Positions 1-8,434 of a stretch of 64,000 bases of DNA are shown piece after piece. Origin of the DNA: Streptomyces roseolilacinus (lineage in GTDB: Bacteria > Actinomycetota > Actinomycetes > Streptomycetales > Streptomycetaceae). A model generated the notes under the pieces. It searched no databases. It saw only the letters and a program-made list of their open reading frames with translations, and was not told where the DNA came from. The position numbers were made by a program, and so were the translations under genes. The stretch is from positions 186,001-250,000 of the forward strand of contig NZ_BMSV01000008.1 of assembly GCF_014649335.1 (NCBI RefSeq), in the 5' to 3' direction. Each line of letters opens with the position of its first letter. The first letter of the stretch is position 1.

Positions 1-420
1 TTCACCACCTGCCTGTACGCACGGTTCGACCTGGACCGCAGACGGGTGCGGATGGTCAGCGCGGGCCACCCGCCGCCGCTGCTGCGCTGCCCCGACGGCC
101 GCGCCCGGCGCCTGGACGTGCCGCCGGGACCGGTGCTCGGGGTCGACCCGGACGCCGTGTACCCGGTGACCGAGCTCGACCTGCCGCCCGGAGCCGTGCT
201 GGTCCTCTACACCGACGGGCTCGTCGAGACCGCCGGGACCGACATCGAGCAGGCCATCGACCGCCTGGCCGGACACCTCGCCACCTGGAGCACCGAGGAC
301 CCGGAGCGGCTGCTGGAGCTGCTGCTGGAGCACGCGGACCCGGCCGACCGGCGCACCGACGACATCGCGCTGCTCCTGGTCAGGCTCGGGACGGCCACCG
401 CACCGGCCGACCCGCCCTGA
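1..420 (+). CDS. PP2C-type serine/threonine phosphatase (RsbU/SpoIIE family), C-terminal part
   Basis: The reading frame is open from the first base, so the gene starts outside the window; 139 codons and a TGA are visible. Motifs SAGHPPPLL, LVLYTDGLVET and RTDDIALLLV are the conserved C-terminal blocks of the SpoIIE/RsbU PP2C domain; the Asp residues in TDG and DD would bind Mn/Mg. Family members dephosphorylate anti-anti-sigma factors and often carry N-terminal PAS or GAF sensor domains, which would lie upstream if present. The partner and signal cannot be told from this fragment. Confidence 0.9.
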   Translation, partial: FTTCLYARFDLDRRRVRMVSAGHPPPLLRCPDGRARRLDVPPGPVLGVDPDAVYPVTELDLPPGAVLVLYTDGLVETAGTDIEQAIDRLAGHLATWSTEDPERLLELLLEHADPADRRTDDIALLLVRLGTATAPADPP

Positions 421-423
421 GCC

Positions 424-467
424 ACCGCGCCCGGCCGCCCCGCCTCGAAGGGCCTCCCGGCCGCGGT
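424..467. terminator. Candidate bidirectional terminator
   Basis: A bulged GC stem (ACCGCG-ccc-GGCCG at 424-437 pairing with CGGCCGCGGT at 458-467) lies between two convergent genes. There is no U tract, which is common in high-GC actinobacteria. Confidence 0.35.
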
Positions 468-486
468 CGGCGCCTCCCCGCGTCCC

Positions 487-1830
487 CTAGGAGAGGTACG
501 CGAGCCCCGGGTGCTCCGCCCGGTAGGCGTCCAGCAGCCGCCGCGCCACCGCGACCGAGTCGACCAGCGGGTGCAGGGCGAACGCCTTCACCGCCGTCTC
601 CCGCGACCCGCTCTCCGCCGCCGCGAGCACCTCCCGCTCCACCGCCTTCACCGCCGCCACCAGTCCCACCGCGTGGTACGGCAGCGGCGCCACGGACACC
701 GGGTGCGCGCCGTCCGCGTCCACCAGGCACGGCACCTCGACCACCGCGTCCGCGTCGAGCACCGGCAGCGCCGACCGGTTGCGGACGTTCAGGATCAGCG
801 TGGCCCGCTCGTTGCGGGCGACGGCCCGCATCAGTGCGAGCGCCACCTGCTCGTACCCGCCCGGCTCCAGGTCCTCCTCGGCGCGGCCCCCGGCGTCGCC
901 GGCCGCCGCCCGGTTGGCGGCCATGTACGTGGCCTCCCGCTCGGCGAGGGCGCGCCGCCACGCGTCCAGGGCCCGCACCTCCGGCCGGGCGGCCGCCGCG
1001 TAGAACCCGGCCTGCTGGTCGCGCAGGTAGGCGCCGCGCGTCCGCTCGGCCTCCCGGTAGGCCCGTACCGTCTCGCGGTTGGCGTAGTAGTAGTGCAGGT
1101 ACTCGTTGGGGATCGCGCCCAGCGAGCGGAGCCACTCGGCGCCGAACAGCCTGCCCTCCTCGAACGAGCCGAGCGCCTCCTCGTCCGCGAGGAGTCCGGG
1201 CAGCAGGTCCCGCCCGCCGACCCGCAGCCCGCGCAGCCAGCCCAGGTGGTTGAGGCCCGCGTAGTCGACCCACACCTCCGCCGGGTCGGCGCCCAGCAGC
1301 CGCGCCACCCGCCGGCCCAGTCCCACCGGCGAGTCGCAGATGCCGATCACCCGGTCGCCCAGCACCCGCGACATCGCCTCCGTCACCAGCCCCGCCGGAT
1401 TGGTGAAGTTGATGACCCAGGCGTCCGGCGCCAGCCGCGCCACGCGCCGGGCGACGTCCACCGCCACCGGGACGGTCCGCAGCCCGTACGCGACGCCGCC
1501 CGCGCCCACCGTCTCCTGCCCCAGCACGCCCTCGGCGAGCGCCACCCGCTCGTCGGCGGCCCGGCCGGCGAGGCCGCCGACGCGGATCGCCGAGAAGACG
1601 AAGTCCGCGCCGCGCAGCGCCTCGTCGAGGTCGGTCGTCGTCGTCACGGCGGGCGCGTCCGCGACGCCCTCGGCCTGCTCGGCCAGCACGCGGCCGATCG
1701 CCGCCAGCCGGCCCGCGTCCACGTCGTGCAGGACGACGCGGGTGACCCGGCCCTCGCCCCGGTCGGCCAGCAGCGCCCGGTGGACCAGCGGCACCCGGAA
1801 CCCGCCGCCGCCCAGAATCGTCAGCCTCAT
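487..1830 (-). CDS. Glycoside hydrolase family 4 (6-phospho-beta-glucosidase-like)
   Basis: The 447-residue protein opens with an NAD-binding LTILGGGGFRVP motif. It carries GH4 landmarks: INFTNPAG, the GICDSPVGL stretch with the Cys expected to bind Mn2+, and NHLGWL with the metal-binding His. GH4 enzymes use NAD+ and a divalent metal to cleave glycosides by oxidation at C3, elimination and re-addition. Streptomyces paralogues often act on non-phosphorylated substrates, so the sugar is uncertain. It lies 24 nt downstream of the amine oxidase-like gene on the same strand and may be co-transcribed with it. ATG start at 1830. Confidence 0.88.
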   Translation of the reverse strand: MRLTILGGGGFRVPLVHRALLADRGEGRVTRVVLHDVDAGRLAAIGRVLAEQAEGVADAPAVTTTTDLDEALRGADFVFSAIRVGGLAGRAADERVALAEGVLGQETVGAGGVAYGLRTVPVAVDVARRVARLAPDAWVINFTNPAGLVTEAMSRVLGDRVIGICDSPVGLGRRVARLLGADPAEVWVDYAGLNHLGWLRGLRVGGRDLLPGLLADEEALGSFEEGRLFGAEWLRSLGAIPNEYLHYYYANRETVRAYREAERTRGAYLRDQQAGFYAAAARPEVRALDAWRRALAEREATYMAANRAAAGDAGGRAEEDLEPGGYEQVALALMRAVARNERATLILNVRNRSALPVLDADAVVEVPCLVDADGAHPVSVAPLPYHAVGLVAAVKAVEREVLAAAESGSRETAVKAFALHPLVDSVAVARRLLDAYRAEHPGLAYLS

Positions 1831-1854
1831 GCCCGTACGCTACTGCGTCGCCCG

Positions 1855-3627
1855 TCACCCCAGGTCGAGCGCGTTGGGCAGGCCCATCCGGTACCGGAGC
1901 AGGTCGTGCCGCTTGAGCGCCTCCAGCTCCGGCGGGCGGAAGAGCGACCGGACCGTGCAGCGCGGCGCCGTCGAACCCGCCCGGTCCAGCAGGGCGTTGA
2001 CGGCCTGCCGGGCCGAGGCGTTGGCGCCCTCCATGGTCGCCAGGTCGATGTCGACGGAGACGTAGTCCCCGGCGAGGAAGAAGTTCGGCACCCGCGTCTC
2101 GGAGCGGGGCCGGTCGTGGAAGGTGCCCACCGGGTGGACGAGCAGCTCGTCCTCGTTCGTCGGGTGCGGCGTGCCCAGCCCGTCGACCCCCGGGTCCAGG
2201 AACCACGAGTGGAGCGCGCCGTCCTTCAGCGCCGGGCTCCCCGTGTCGTTGAGCGCGGCCTTCAGCTGCGCCCACACCTCCCGCGCCACCTGGTCGCGGG
2301 TGCACTGCTTGGCGGTCTTCCCGTACAGGACGCCGGGCCGGTCCCACTCCGAGACGTCGACCGACAGGCAGTCCACGACCGTGCCGTCGCCGTACTCGGC
2401 GGCGAAGTCCCGGCCCGTCCAGTGGTGGGCCTGCGCGATGGCGGTCAGCGACCAGGGCGAGTCGATGCAGTTCACGTGGCCGCGCACGAGCGGCGGCCGC
2501 TCGGTCAGGTAGAACTGGATGCCGGTCATCCAGTCCGTGCGGAGCCGGTCGCACCGGGCGAGCTGCGGGTCGGCCGCCCGCAGCGCCGGCCCCCAGGTGC
2601 GGCGGGCGTGCTCCACCGGCAGCGCGCTGACGTAGTGGTCGGCGGTGACCGCGTGGCGCACCCCGTCGGGGTCGTCGACCAGCGCGGCGGTGATCCGGCC
2701 GTCGCCGTGGCGCATCTCCCGCAGCGTCCAGCCGATCCTGAACTCCACGCCGAGGGAGCGCAGATGGGCCACCCACGGGTCGATCCACGCCTCGTTCGTC
2801 GGCGCGTCGAGGATGCGGTCCGGGGGGCCGTCCGCGCCCCGGCCGAGCGCGTTGAGCACGAACGCCTCGCCGAGCGTGCCGACGGTGCGGGTGCTGGCCT
2901 CCTCGGCCTTGGTGGCGACGATGTTGCGGGTGACGCCGACGGCGAGGATCCGCTGGTAGTCGACGGACATCCGGGCGGCGCGGGTGAACTCCCACCACGG
3001 GGTGTGCTCCCACACCTCGTCGCGCCGCTCCTGGCAGCTGGTCAGGAAGACGAGGGCGCGGCCGACGAAGTACGCCACCTCGTGGGCGGGCAGCCGGACC
3101 GCGGTGTCGAGCAGCGCGGTCAGCGCGCGGCGCAGCTCGTCGGGGGTGAGCCGCTCCGGCCGGTGGCCCGGCCAGGGGATGGCGAAGCGCAGGTCCTCGC
3201 GGCCGGTGCGGGCGAACATCATCTCGCGGGGCGCGACGAGGTTGTCGTACACGCCGTTCGGGTTCCCGGGGAACGGGATGCGCCGCATCGTGTCCGGCAG
3301 GTTGTGGTAGATGCCCGGGACGAACCGGAAGCCGTGCTCGGCCGGGAGCGGTCTGCGGCCGCCCCGCGCGCTGTCCGGCACGTCCATGCTGCGCGCCTTG
3401 CCGCCGAGGGCCCGCCGCTCGTACACGGTGACGGAGAAGCCCCGCTCGGCCAGTTCGTGCGCCGCCGTCAGCCCCGCGACGCCGCCGCCCATGACCGCGA
3501 CGGTGCCGCCGCCCGCGGAGCGCGCGGGGCGGGGCGCCGAGGCCCGGGCCGGGCCGGCGGCCCCCGCGCCGGTGACGGCGGCCGCGCCCGCCACGAACAC
3601 GCGTCGTGTCGTACCCGTACGCTCCAT
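1855..3627 (-). CDS. Tat-exported flavin-dependent amine oxidase-like / hydroxysqualene dehydroxylase-like oxidoreductase
   Basis: This 590-residue protein has a twin-arginine signal (TTRRVFV, residues 6-12, then an Ala-rich segment). A Rossmann FAD motif GGGVAGLTAAHELAERG follows from about residue 47, with ALGGKARS next. The C-terminal FFLAGDYVSVDIDLATMEG is the FAD-closing block of the amine oxidase/phytoene desaturase superfamily. I chose the ATG at 3627 over the longer open frame (to 3783) because the Tat signal starts there, AAAGGGG precedes it, and the extension would overlap the divergent gene at 3770. The substrate is unknown. A palindromic operator candidate lies just upstream. Confidence 0.82.
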   Translation of the reverse strand: MERTGTTRRVFVAGAAAVTGAGAAGPARASAPRPARSAGGGTVAVMGGGVAGLTAAHELAERGFSVTVYERRALGGKARSMDVPDSARGGRRPLPAEHGFRFVPGIYHNLPDTMRRIPFPGNPNGVYDNLVAPREMMFARTGREDLRFAIPWPGHRPERLTPDELRRALTALLDTAVRLPAHEVAYFVGRALVFLTSCQERRDEVWEHTPWWEFTRAARMSVDYQRILAVGVTRNIVATKAEEASTRTVGTLGEAFVLNALGRGADGPPDRILDAPTNEAWIDPWVAHLRSLGVEFRIGWTLREMRHGDGRITAALVDDPDGVRHAVTADHYVSALPVEHARRTWGPALRAADPQLARCDRLRTDWMTGIQFYLTERPPLVRGHVNCIDSPWSLTAIAQAHHWTGRDFAAEYGDGTVVDCLSVDVSEWDRPGVLYGKTAKQCTRDQVAREVWAQLKAALNDTGSPALKDGALHSWFLDPGVDGLGTPHPTNEDELLVHPVGTFHDRPRSETRVPNFFLAGDYVSVDIDLATMEGANASARQAVNALLDRAGSTAPRCTVRSLFRPPELEALKRHDLLRYRMGLPNALDLG

Positions 3628-3637
3628 GCCCACCCCT

Positions 3638-3650
3638 TTACCGGCGGTAA
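3638..3650. promoter_or_regulatory. Palindrome TTACCGGCGGTAA, candidate TetR-type operator
   Basis: A perfect inverted repeat TTACCG-G-CGGTAA ends 11 nt upstream of the amine oxidase-like ATG (3627), in the interval it shares with the divergent YchJ-like gene. The form is typical of TetR/AcrR operators in actinobacteria. No TetR gene lies in the window. Confidence 0.5.
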
Positions 3651-3769
3651 CCAACACGTCCGGCGCAGGAGGATAGGGCCGCCCCCTCGAACCCGGAAGC
3701 ACCGCGCGGCACGGGCCGCGCACCATGGCCGGAACCCGCCTGGAGACGGCCGCCGGGCACAATGGCCCC

Positions 3770-4204
3770 ATGTCGCGACGCAAGCCCCGCCCGAAGCCCG
3801 CCCCCGCCGCCCCGGCCGTCCGGCCGGAGGGCCCGTGCCCCTGCGGGCTCCCCGCCCCGTACGCGGAGTGCTGCGGCCGCTTCCACGCGGGCGACGCGAA
3901 GGCCCCGACCGCGGAGCGGCTGATGCGGTCCCGCTACAGCGCCTTCGTGACGCGCGACGAGCCCTACCTGCTGCGCACCTGGTCACCCGCCACGCGGCCG
4001 CACGCCGTCGACTTCGACCCGGACACGCGCTGGGAGGGCCTGGAGGTCCTGGACACCACCGACGGGACCCTCTTCCACACCACCGGCACGGTCACCTTCA
4101 CCGCCCGCTACACCCACCGCGGCGAGCCGGGCGCCCTGCGGGAGCGCAGCCGCTTCGAGAAGGCGGACGGCGGATGGCTGTACGTGGACGGCACCTTCGA
4201 CTGA
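3770..4204 (+). CDS. YchJ-family (UPF0225) SEC-C motif protein
   Basis: A 144-residue protein with an N-terminal basic stretch and a SEC-C zinc-binding motif (CPCG...AECCGRFH, residues 22-38). The YchJ-type domain follows: APTAERLMRSRYSAF, then the NTF2-like beta-rich part ending GGWLYVDGTF. SEC-C modules bind Zn and occur in SecA and YchJ; the cellular role of YchJ proteins is not settled. The ATG at 3770 is preferred to one at 3725 because conservation begins near the basic stretch. Confidence 0.88.
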   Translation: MSRRKPRPKPAPAAPAVRPEGPCPCGLPAPYAECCGRFHAGDAKAPTAERLMRSRYSAFVTRDEPYLLRTWSPATRPHAVDFDPDTRWEGLEVLDTTDGTLFHTTGTVTFTARYTHRGEPGALRERSRFEKADGGWLYVDGTFD

Positions 4205-4208
4205 CCGG

Positions 4209-4469
4209 TCAGCGGATGCCGCCGCCGGGGCGGAGCACCAGACCCGGGTTGTACGCGGCGAGCACCTTGTTCGCGCGGGCCAGCGCCGCCAGGGCGTGCT
4301 CCCGGTCGGCCTGGTCCTCCTGGCACATCGGTCCGCGGAAGCGGCGCACCTCGCGGGCCGCGCACTCGGCGTCGATCTCCGCCTGCAGGACACCCGTCGG
4401 CATGCAGGACCCGATCAGGGCGGCGACGTGGTCGGGGATCGGGACGGGGATGAGGCGCGACACGGTCAC
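4209..4469 (-). CDS. Small hypothetical protein
   Basis: An 86-residue protein starting at GTG 4469, preceded by AAGGACC at normal spacing. It has a short N-terminal IPVPIPDHVAAL segment, then a charged helical middle with several Cys residues (positions about 22, 36 and 49). I do not recognise the family. It converges on the YchJ-like gene with only 4 nt between stops. GC3 bias and the ribosome binding site support real coding. Confidence 0.6.
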   Translation of the reverse strand: MTVSRLIPVPIPDHVAALIGSCMPTGVLQAEIDAECAAREVRRFRGPMCQEDQADREHALAALARANKVLAAYNPGLVLRPGGGIR

Positions 4470-4639
4470 GGGGGGTCCTTACTGCTGTCCTGCTTGTGGC
4501 AGGCGTCGGGTGCGGGGTGTACCCCCCTATGGTGACGGCTCCGGGGCACCGGTTCTCACCCGGGTCTGTATCCGTCTTGCAACCGTTTCGGCGTTTCCCT
4601 CCCCCGCCAGGGGTACCCGAGCGGGTCGGAGGTGATCGC

Positions 4640-4834
4640 ATGCCCGAGCCCGGCAGCAAGAAGTACGACATCCACCGCGCCCGGCTCCGCAAGGAGGCCG
4701 AGGGCCGCGGCGTCTCCGACCAGGACGCCAACGACGAGGCGAACGCGACGCTGCGGAGGTCGCCGGTCCGGCGCTCCCGGGGTTCCCGCACCGAACGCGG
4801 CCGCGGACCCGAGGGCGAACGCCGGGGGGAGTGA
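4640..4834 (+). CDS. Small, highly charged hypothetical protein
   Basis: A 64-residue protein, ATG 4640, with a strong ribosome binding site (GGAGGTGATCGC). The first 40 residues (KKYDIHRARLRKEAEGRG, then DQDANDEANATLRR) look helical and resemble short actinobacterial proteins loosely annotated as plasmid-stabilisation or ChaB/Rho-N-like. The C-terminus is Arg/Gly/Glu-rich and probably disordered. It lies next to the DNA ligase/polymerase pair but faces it, so no functional link is claimed. Confidence 0.6.
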   Translation: MPEPGSKKYDIHRARLRKEAEGRGVSDQDANDEANATLRRSPVRRSRGSRTERGRGPEGERRGE

Positions 4835-4844
4835 CCCGGCGGAC

Positions 4845-4893
4845 GGCGGGGGCGGGCACGGGCTGCCGTACGGGGCCCGTGCCCGCCCCCGCC
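4845..4893. terminator. Strong bidirectional terminator
   Basis: A perfect 19-bp stem (4845-4863 with 4875-4893) with an 11-nt loop lies between the convergent stops at 4834 and 4954. Confidence 0.8.
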
Positions 4894-4953
4894 GCGTGCC
4901 CGCCGCGGTGCGGGGAGCCGGGGGGCCGCCGGCCCGCCACGGCGCGGCGGGCC

Positions 4954-6018
4954 TCACGGTCCCGACAGCACCTCGTCCAGGTCGTACGCGACCAGCTCCT
5001 CCACCTGCGCGTAGCCGCACCCGGCCGCCGTCCGGTCCGGGCGCCACCGGCGGAACCGGGCCGTGTGCCGGAACCGGTCGCCCTCCATGTGGTCGTACCC
5101 CACCTCGCACACCCGCTCCGGGCGCAGCGGCACCCACGACAGGTCCTTCCCGCCCGACCAGCGGCTCGGCGCCCCCGGCAGCCGGGCGTCCTCGTGCGCG
5201 GCGGCGTCCGTCCACGCCGCCCACGGGTGCCCGTCCGGCGGGTCCATGACGAGCGGCGCCAGCTCTCCGACCAGCTCCCTGCGCCGCCCGGCCGTGAACG
5301 CGGCGCACACCCCGACGTACTGGAGCGCGCCCTCGGCGTCGTGGAGCCCGAGCAGCAGCGAGCCGACGACGGGGCCGCTCCGGTGGAACCGGTAGCCCGC
5401 CACCACCACGTCCGCCGTGCGCTCGTGCTTGATCTTGTACATGAGCCGCGCGTCCGGCCGGTAGCGCAGGTCGAGCGGCTTGGCGACCACCCCGTCGAGC
5501 CCCGCGCCCTCGTACTGCTCGAACCACCGCCGCGCCACGTCGACGTCGGTCGTCGCGGGCGCCAGGTGCACCGGCGGCCGCACCCCGCGGAGCACCCGCT
5601 CCAGCGCCGCCCGCCGCTCCGTCAGCGGCCGGTCCATCAGGGACGCGTCCCCCAGCGCCGGCAGGTCGAAGGCGACGAACCGCGCCGGGCTCCGCTCGGC
5701 CAGGAGCCGCACCCGGGAGTCCGCCGGGTGGATGCGCTCGGCCAGCCGGTCGAAGTCCAGCCGCCCGTCGTGGGGGACCACGATCTCGCCGTCCACGACG
5801 CACCGCTCCGGCAGCAGCCGCCGCGCCGCGTCCACCAGCTCGGGGAAGTACCGGGTCAGCGCCTTCCCGGTGCGGCTGCCGATCAGGACCTCGTCCCCGT
5901 CCCGGTGGACGAGGGCGCGGAAGCCGTCCCACTTCGCCTCGTAGTGCATCCCCGGCGGGATGGTCCGCACGCTCTTCGCCAGCATCGGTCTCACGGGCGG
6001 CGTCACCGGCAGGTCCAT
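4954..6018 (-). CDS. ATP-dependent DNA ligase (LigD ligase-domain type, stand-alone)
   Basis: A 354-residue ligase with the adenylation motif EAKWDGFRAL; Lys29 should carry AMP. VDGEIVV, GLDGVVAK and MYKIKHERTADVVV are the remaining nucleotidyltransferase motifs. An OB-fold C-terminal domain follows (VGSLLLGLHD to VCEVGYDHMEG). It seals nicks and, with a LigD-type polymerase and Ku, serves bacterial non-homologous end joining; no Ku gene is in the window. It is divergent from the polymerase-domain gene, with 66 bp between starts. ATG 6018 chosen because MDLPVTPPVRPMLAK is the usual N-terminus. Confidence 0.93.
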   Translation of the reverse strand: MDLPVTPPVRPMLAKSVRTIPPGMHYEAKWDGFRALVHRDGDEVLIGSRTGKALTRYFPELVDAARRLLPERCVVDGEIVVPHDGRLDFDRLAERIHPADSRVRLLAERSPARFVAFDLPALGDASLMDRPLTERRAALERVLRGVRPPVHLAPATTDVDVARRWFEQYEGAGLDGVVAKPLDLRYRPDARLMYKIKHERTADVVVAGYRFHRSGPVVGSLLLGLHDAEGALQYVGVCAAFTAGRRRELVGELAPLVMDPPDGHPWAAWTDAAAHEDARLPGAPSRWSGGKDLSWVPLRPERVCEVGYDHMEGDRFRHTARFRRWRPDRTAAGCGYAQVEELVAYDLDEVLSGP

Positions 6019-6084
6019 GGCACGATTCTGCGCCCGGACCCGTCCGATGTGCGCGTCGTGCGTGCTCCGCCTACGGTGGCGCCC

Positions 6085-7092
6085 ATGGGAGAAGCGGTGG
6101 AGCTGGAGGCCGGTGGGCGGACCGTGCGCCTGTCCCACCCCGACAAGGTGTACTTCCCCGAGCGCGGGTTCACGAAGCTGGACGTCGCCCGGTACTTCCT
6201 CGCCGTCGGCGACGGCATCACCCGGGCGCTGCGCGACCGGCCCACCACCCTGGAGCGCTTCCCGGACGGGATCGGTGGCGAGTCGTTCTTCCAGAAGAGG
6301 GCCCCGAGGAACCTCCCCGACTGGATCCCCACCGCCCGCGTCGCCTTCCCCAGCGGCCGCCGCGCCGACGAGTTCCGCCCCACCGGGATCGCCGCCGTCC
6401 TGTGGGCGGCCAACCTCGGCACGCTCACCTTCCACCCCTGGCCGGTGCGCGGCGACGCCACGGACCACCCCGACGAACTGCGCGTCGACCTCGACCCGCA
6501 GACGGGCACCGGCTTCGCCGAGGCGGTCCGCGCCGCGCGCGAGCTGCGCGGGCTCCTCGACGAGTACGGGCTGCGCGGCTGGCCCAAGACGTCCGGCGGC
6601 CGGGGCCTGCACGTCTTCGTGCCCATCGAGCCGCGCTGGACGTTCACCGAGGTGCGCCGCGCCGCCATCGCCCTGGGCCGCGAACTGGAACGCCGGATGC
6701 CCGGCGAGGTCACCACCGCCTGGTGGAAGGAGGAGCGCGGCGCGCGGATCCTCGTCGACTACAACCAGACGGCCCGCGACCGCACCGTCGCCTCCGCCTA
6801 CTCCGTACGCCCCGGGCCGCACGCCCCCGTCTCGGCGCCCCTGCGCTGGGAGGAGCTCGACGGCGCCGACCCGCGCGACTTCGACCTCGCCACCATGCCG
6901 GCCCGGTACGCCGAGCAGGGCGACGTCCACGCCGACATGGACGACCACGCCTTCGCCCTGGAGGGGCTCCTGGAACGCGCCGAGCGCGACGAGCGGGACC
7001 ACGGGCTCGGAGACCTGCCGTACCCGCCGGACCACCCCAAGATGCCCGGAGAGCCCAAACGGGTGCAGCCGAGCCGCGCCAAGAAGGAGTGA
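6085..7092 (+). CDS. LigD-type polymerase/primase-domain protein
   Basis: A 335-residue stand-alone polymerase domain of the archaeo-eukaryotic primase superfamily. Seen: LSHPDKVYFPERGFTK at the N-terminus, the catalytic Asp pair in RVDLDPQ (Asp135 and Asp137), KTSGGRGLHVFVPI and ARILVDYNQTARDRT. These enzymes add NTPs or dNTPs to broken ends during end joining. Ligase and polymerase are encoded separately here rather than fused as in mycobacterial LigD. ATG 6085 gives the usual N-terminus; the next gene starts 5 nt after the stop, so they may be co-transcribed. Confidence 0.93.
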   Translation: MGEAVELEAGGRTVRLSHPDKVYFPERGFTKLDVARYFLAVGDGITRALRDRPTTLERFPDGIGGESFFQKRAPRNLPDWIPTARVAFPSGRRADEFRPTGIAAVLWAANLGTLTFHPWPVRGDATDHPDELRVDLDPQTGTGFAEAVRAARELRGLLDEYGLRGWPKTSGGRGLHVFVPIEPRWTFTEVRRAAIALGRELERRMPGEVTTAWWKEERGARILVDYNQTARDRTVASAYSVRPGPHAPVSAPLRWEELDGADPRDFDLATMPARYAEQGDVHADMDDHAFALEGLLERAERDERDHGLGDLPYPPDHPKMPGEPKRVQPSRAKKE

Positions 7093-7097
7093 CCCCC

Positions 7098-7901
7098 ATG
7101 CTCACCACCCGCTTCGTCACCGGGTCCCCCGTCTGGGTCGACCTCGGCACGCCCGACCTCGACGGGGCCCGGTCGTTCTACCGGGCGCTGTTCGGCTGGG
7201 AGTTCGCGCCGGCGGGCCCCGGCACCGGTGGCTACGGGATGTTCACCCGGGAGGGCCGGACCGTCGCGGGCGGCATGACCGCCCCGCCGGAGCGGGGCGG
7301 ATCGGCCTGGACGCTGCACTTCCGCGTCCCCGACGCCGACGCCGCCGCGACCGCCGTACGGGCGGGCGGCGGCAGCGTCGCCCTCGACCCGATGGACGTC
7401 CTCGACCTCGGCCGCACGGCCCTGTTCACCGACCCCACCGGCGCGGACTTCGGCGTCTGGCAGCCCGGCGCGAACCAGGGCCTCGACGTGGCCGGCGAAC
7501 CCGGCGCGCTGTGCTGGACCGAGTTGTACACCCCGGATCCCGTGGCCGACCTGTCCTTCTACGACCTGGTCTTCGGCACGGAGGCCCACACCTTCGCCGA
7601 GGGGGCGGGCGGGGCGTACACGCTGCTCCGGCCGGCCGGCACCGGACCGGCCTCGCCCGATGACGCGTTCGGCGCCGTCGTCCCGCTCGCGAGCGACCCG
7701 GTCGAGGCGGCCGACGGCCCGTCCTGGACGCCGTACTTCGAGGTCGAGGACCTCGACGCGGTCGTCGCGGAGGCCGAACGGGGCGGCGGGAAGGTCCGCA
7801 GGGGCCCCGCCGACCTGGCGGGCCTCGGCCGCTGCGCCAAGCTCACCGACCCGTACGGCGCCCGTTTCGCGGTCCTGCGCGCCGGCCGCCGCGAAGCGTG
7901 A
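7098..7901 (+). CDS. Tandem VOC (glyoxalase/bleomycin-resistance) domain protein
   Basis: A 267-residue protein with two VOC domains (about residues 10-120 and 135-262). Each begins with an Asp-Leu-x-x-Ala/Ser-x-x-Phe-Tyr block (DLDGARSFYRALFGWEF; DPVADLSFYDLVFG) and ends in a D-P-x-G-A-x-F-x-V/L motif. VOC proteins include metal-dependent isomerases, dioxygenases and drug-binding proteins; the ligand cannot be assigned. Starts at ATG 7098 just after the polymerase stop. Confidence 0.88.
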   Translation: MLTTRFVTGSPVWVDLGTPDLDGARSFYRALFGWEFAPAGPGTGGYGMFTREGRTVAGGMTAPPERGGSAWTLHFRVPDADAAATAVRAGGGSVALDPMDVLDLGRTALFTDPTGADFGVWQPGANQGLDVAGEPGALCWTELYTPDPVADLSFYDLVFGTEAHTFAEGAGGAYTLLRPAGTGPASPDDAFGAVVPLASDPVEAADGPSWTPYFEVEDLDAVVAEAERGGGKVRRGPADLAGLGRCAKLTDPYGARFAVLRAGRREA

Positions 7902-8029
7902 CACGCCTGGCCGGGCAACCCCTTGTCCTGTCACCCTGCGCGGGGCGATCCTGACCGGGAGCGACCGCCCGGCCGGGCGTTGATCCGTCGTTGACAAGTC
8001 GTTTATCGGCCTTGGGCAGCGTGGTCCGC

Positions 8030-8386
8030 ATGCCGACGTACCGCATCGAAGAGCGCACCGAACACCGCACCGTCGTCCGCGCGGAGGACCGCGCCGAAGA
8101 CCGCACCGTGGTCCGCATCGAGGACCGCACCGCCCCCGACTCCGCCCCGGCGGACGCCGAGCTCTCCTGGCAGGAGACCGCCCTGTGCGCCCAGACGGGG
8201 CCCGAGCTGTTCTTCCCCGAGCCGGGCTCGTCGACCCGCGAGGCGAAGTTCCTCTGCGGGATGTGCGAGGGCCGCGTGGCCTGCCTGGAGTACGCCCTCA
8301 GGCACGACGAGCGGTTCGGCGTGTGGGGCGGGCTCTCGGAGCAGGAGCGGTACGCGCTCAAGCGGCGGCGCGCCGGCCGCCGCTGA
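8030..8386 (+). CDS. WhiB-family iron-sulfur transcription factor
   Basis: A 118-residue protein with the four-Cys [4Fe-4S] signature (Cys53, Cys76, Cys79, Cys85 in CGMCEGRVAC) and the GVWGG turn (97-101), followed by a basic KRRRAGRR tail that probably contacts DNA. WhiB proteins act with the principal sigma factor in redox sensing, development and resistance. The N-terminal 45 residues are an unusual Arg/Glu/Asp-rich repeat (EERTEHRTVV..EDRAEDRTVV..EDRT). The start is uncertain: ATG 8030 lacks a clear ribosome binding site, and a TTG 13 codons upstream is possible. Confidence 0.9.
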   Translation: MPTYRIEERTEHRTVVRAEDRAEDRTVVRIEDRTAPDSAPADAELSWQETALCAQTGPELFFPEPGSSTREAKFLCGMCEGRVACLEYALRHDERFGVWGGLSEQERYALKRRRAGRR

Positions 8387-8417
8387 GCGCCCGTCGTCCG
8401 GCGGGCCCGCCGCCCCC

Positions 8418-8434
8418 GACGGCCACCGGCCGTC
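8418..8434. terminator. Compact hairpin between convergent genes
   Basis: GACGGCC-acc-GGCCGTC (7-bp stem, 3-nt loop) overlaps the desaturase stop codon and follows the WhiB stop by about 30 nt. A plausible shared terminator. Confidence 0.4.

Noticed and set aside
511..4635. A 1374-codon open frame on the plus strand
   Set aside because: It runs antisense through the GH4 and amine oxidase genes and beyond; Arg/His/Pro-rich with no domain.
7991..8029. TTGACA upstream of WhiB as a promoter -35
   Set aside because: No acceptable -10 hexamer at 16 to 19 bp spacing.
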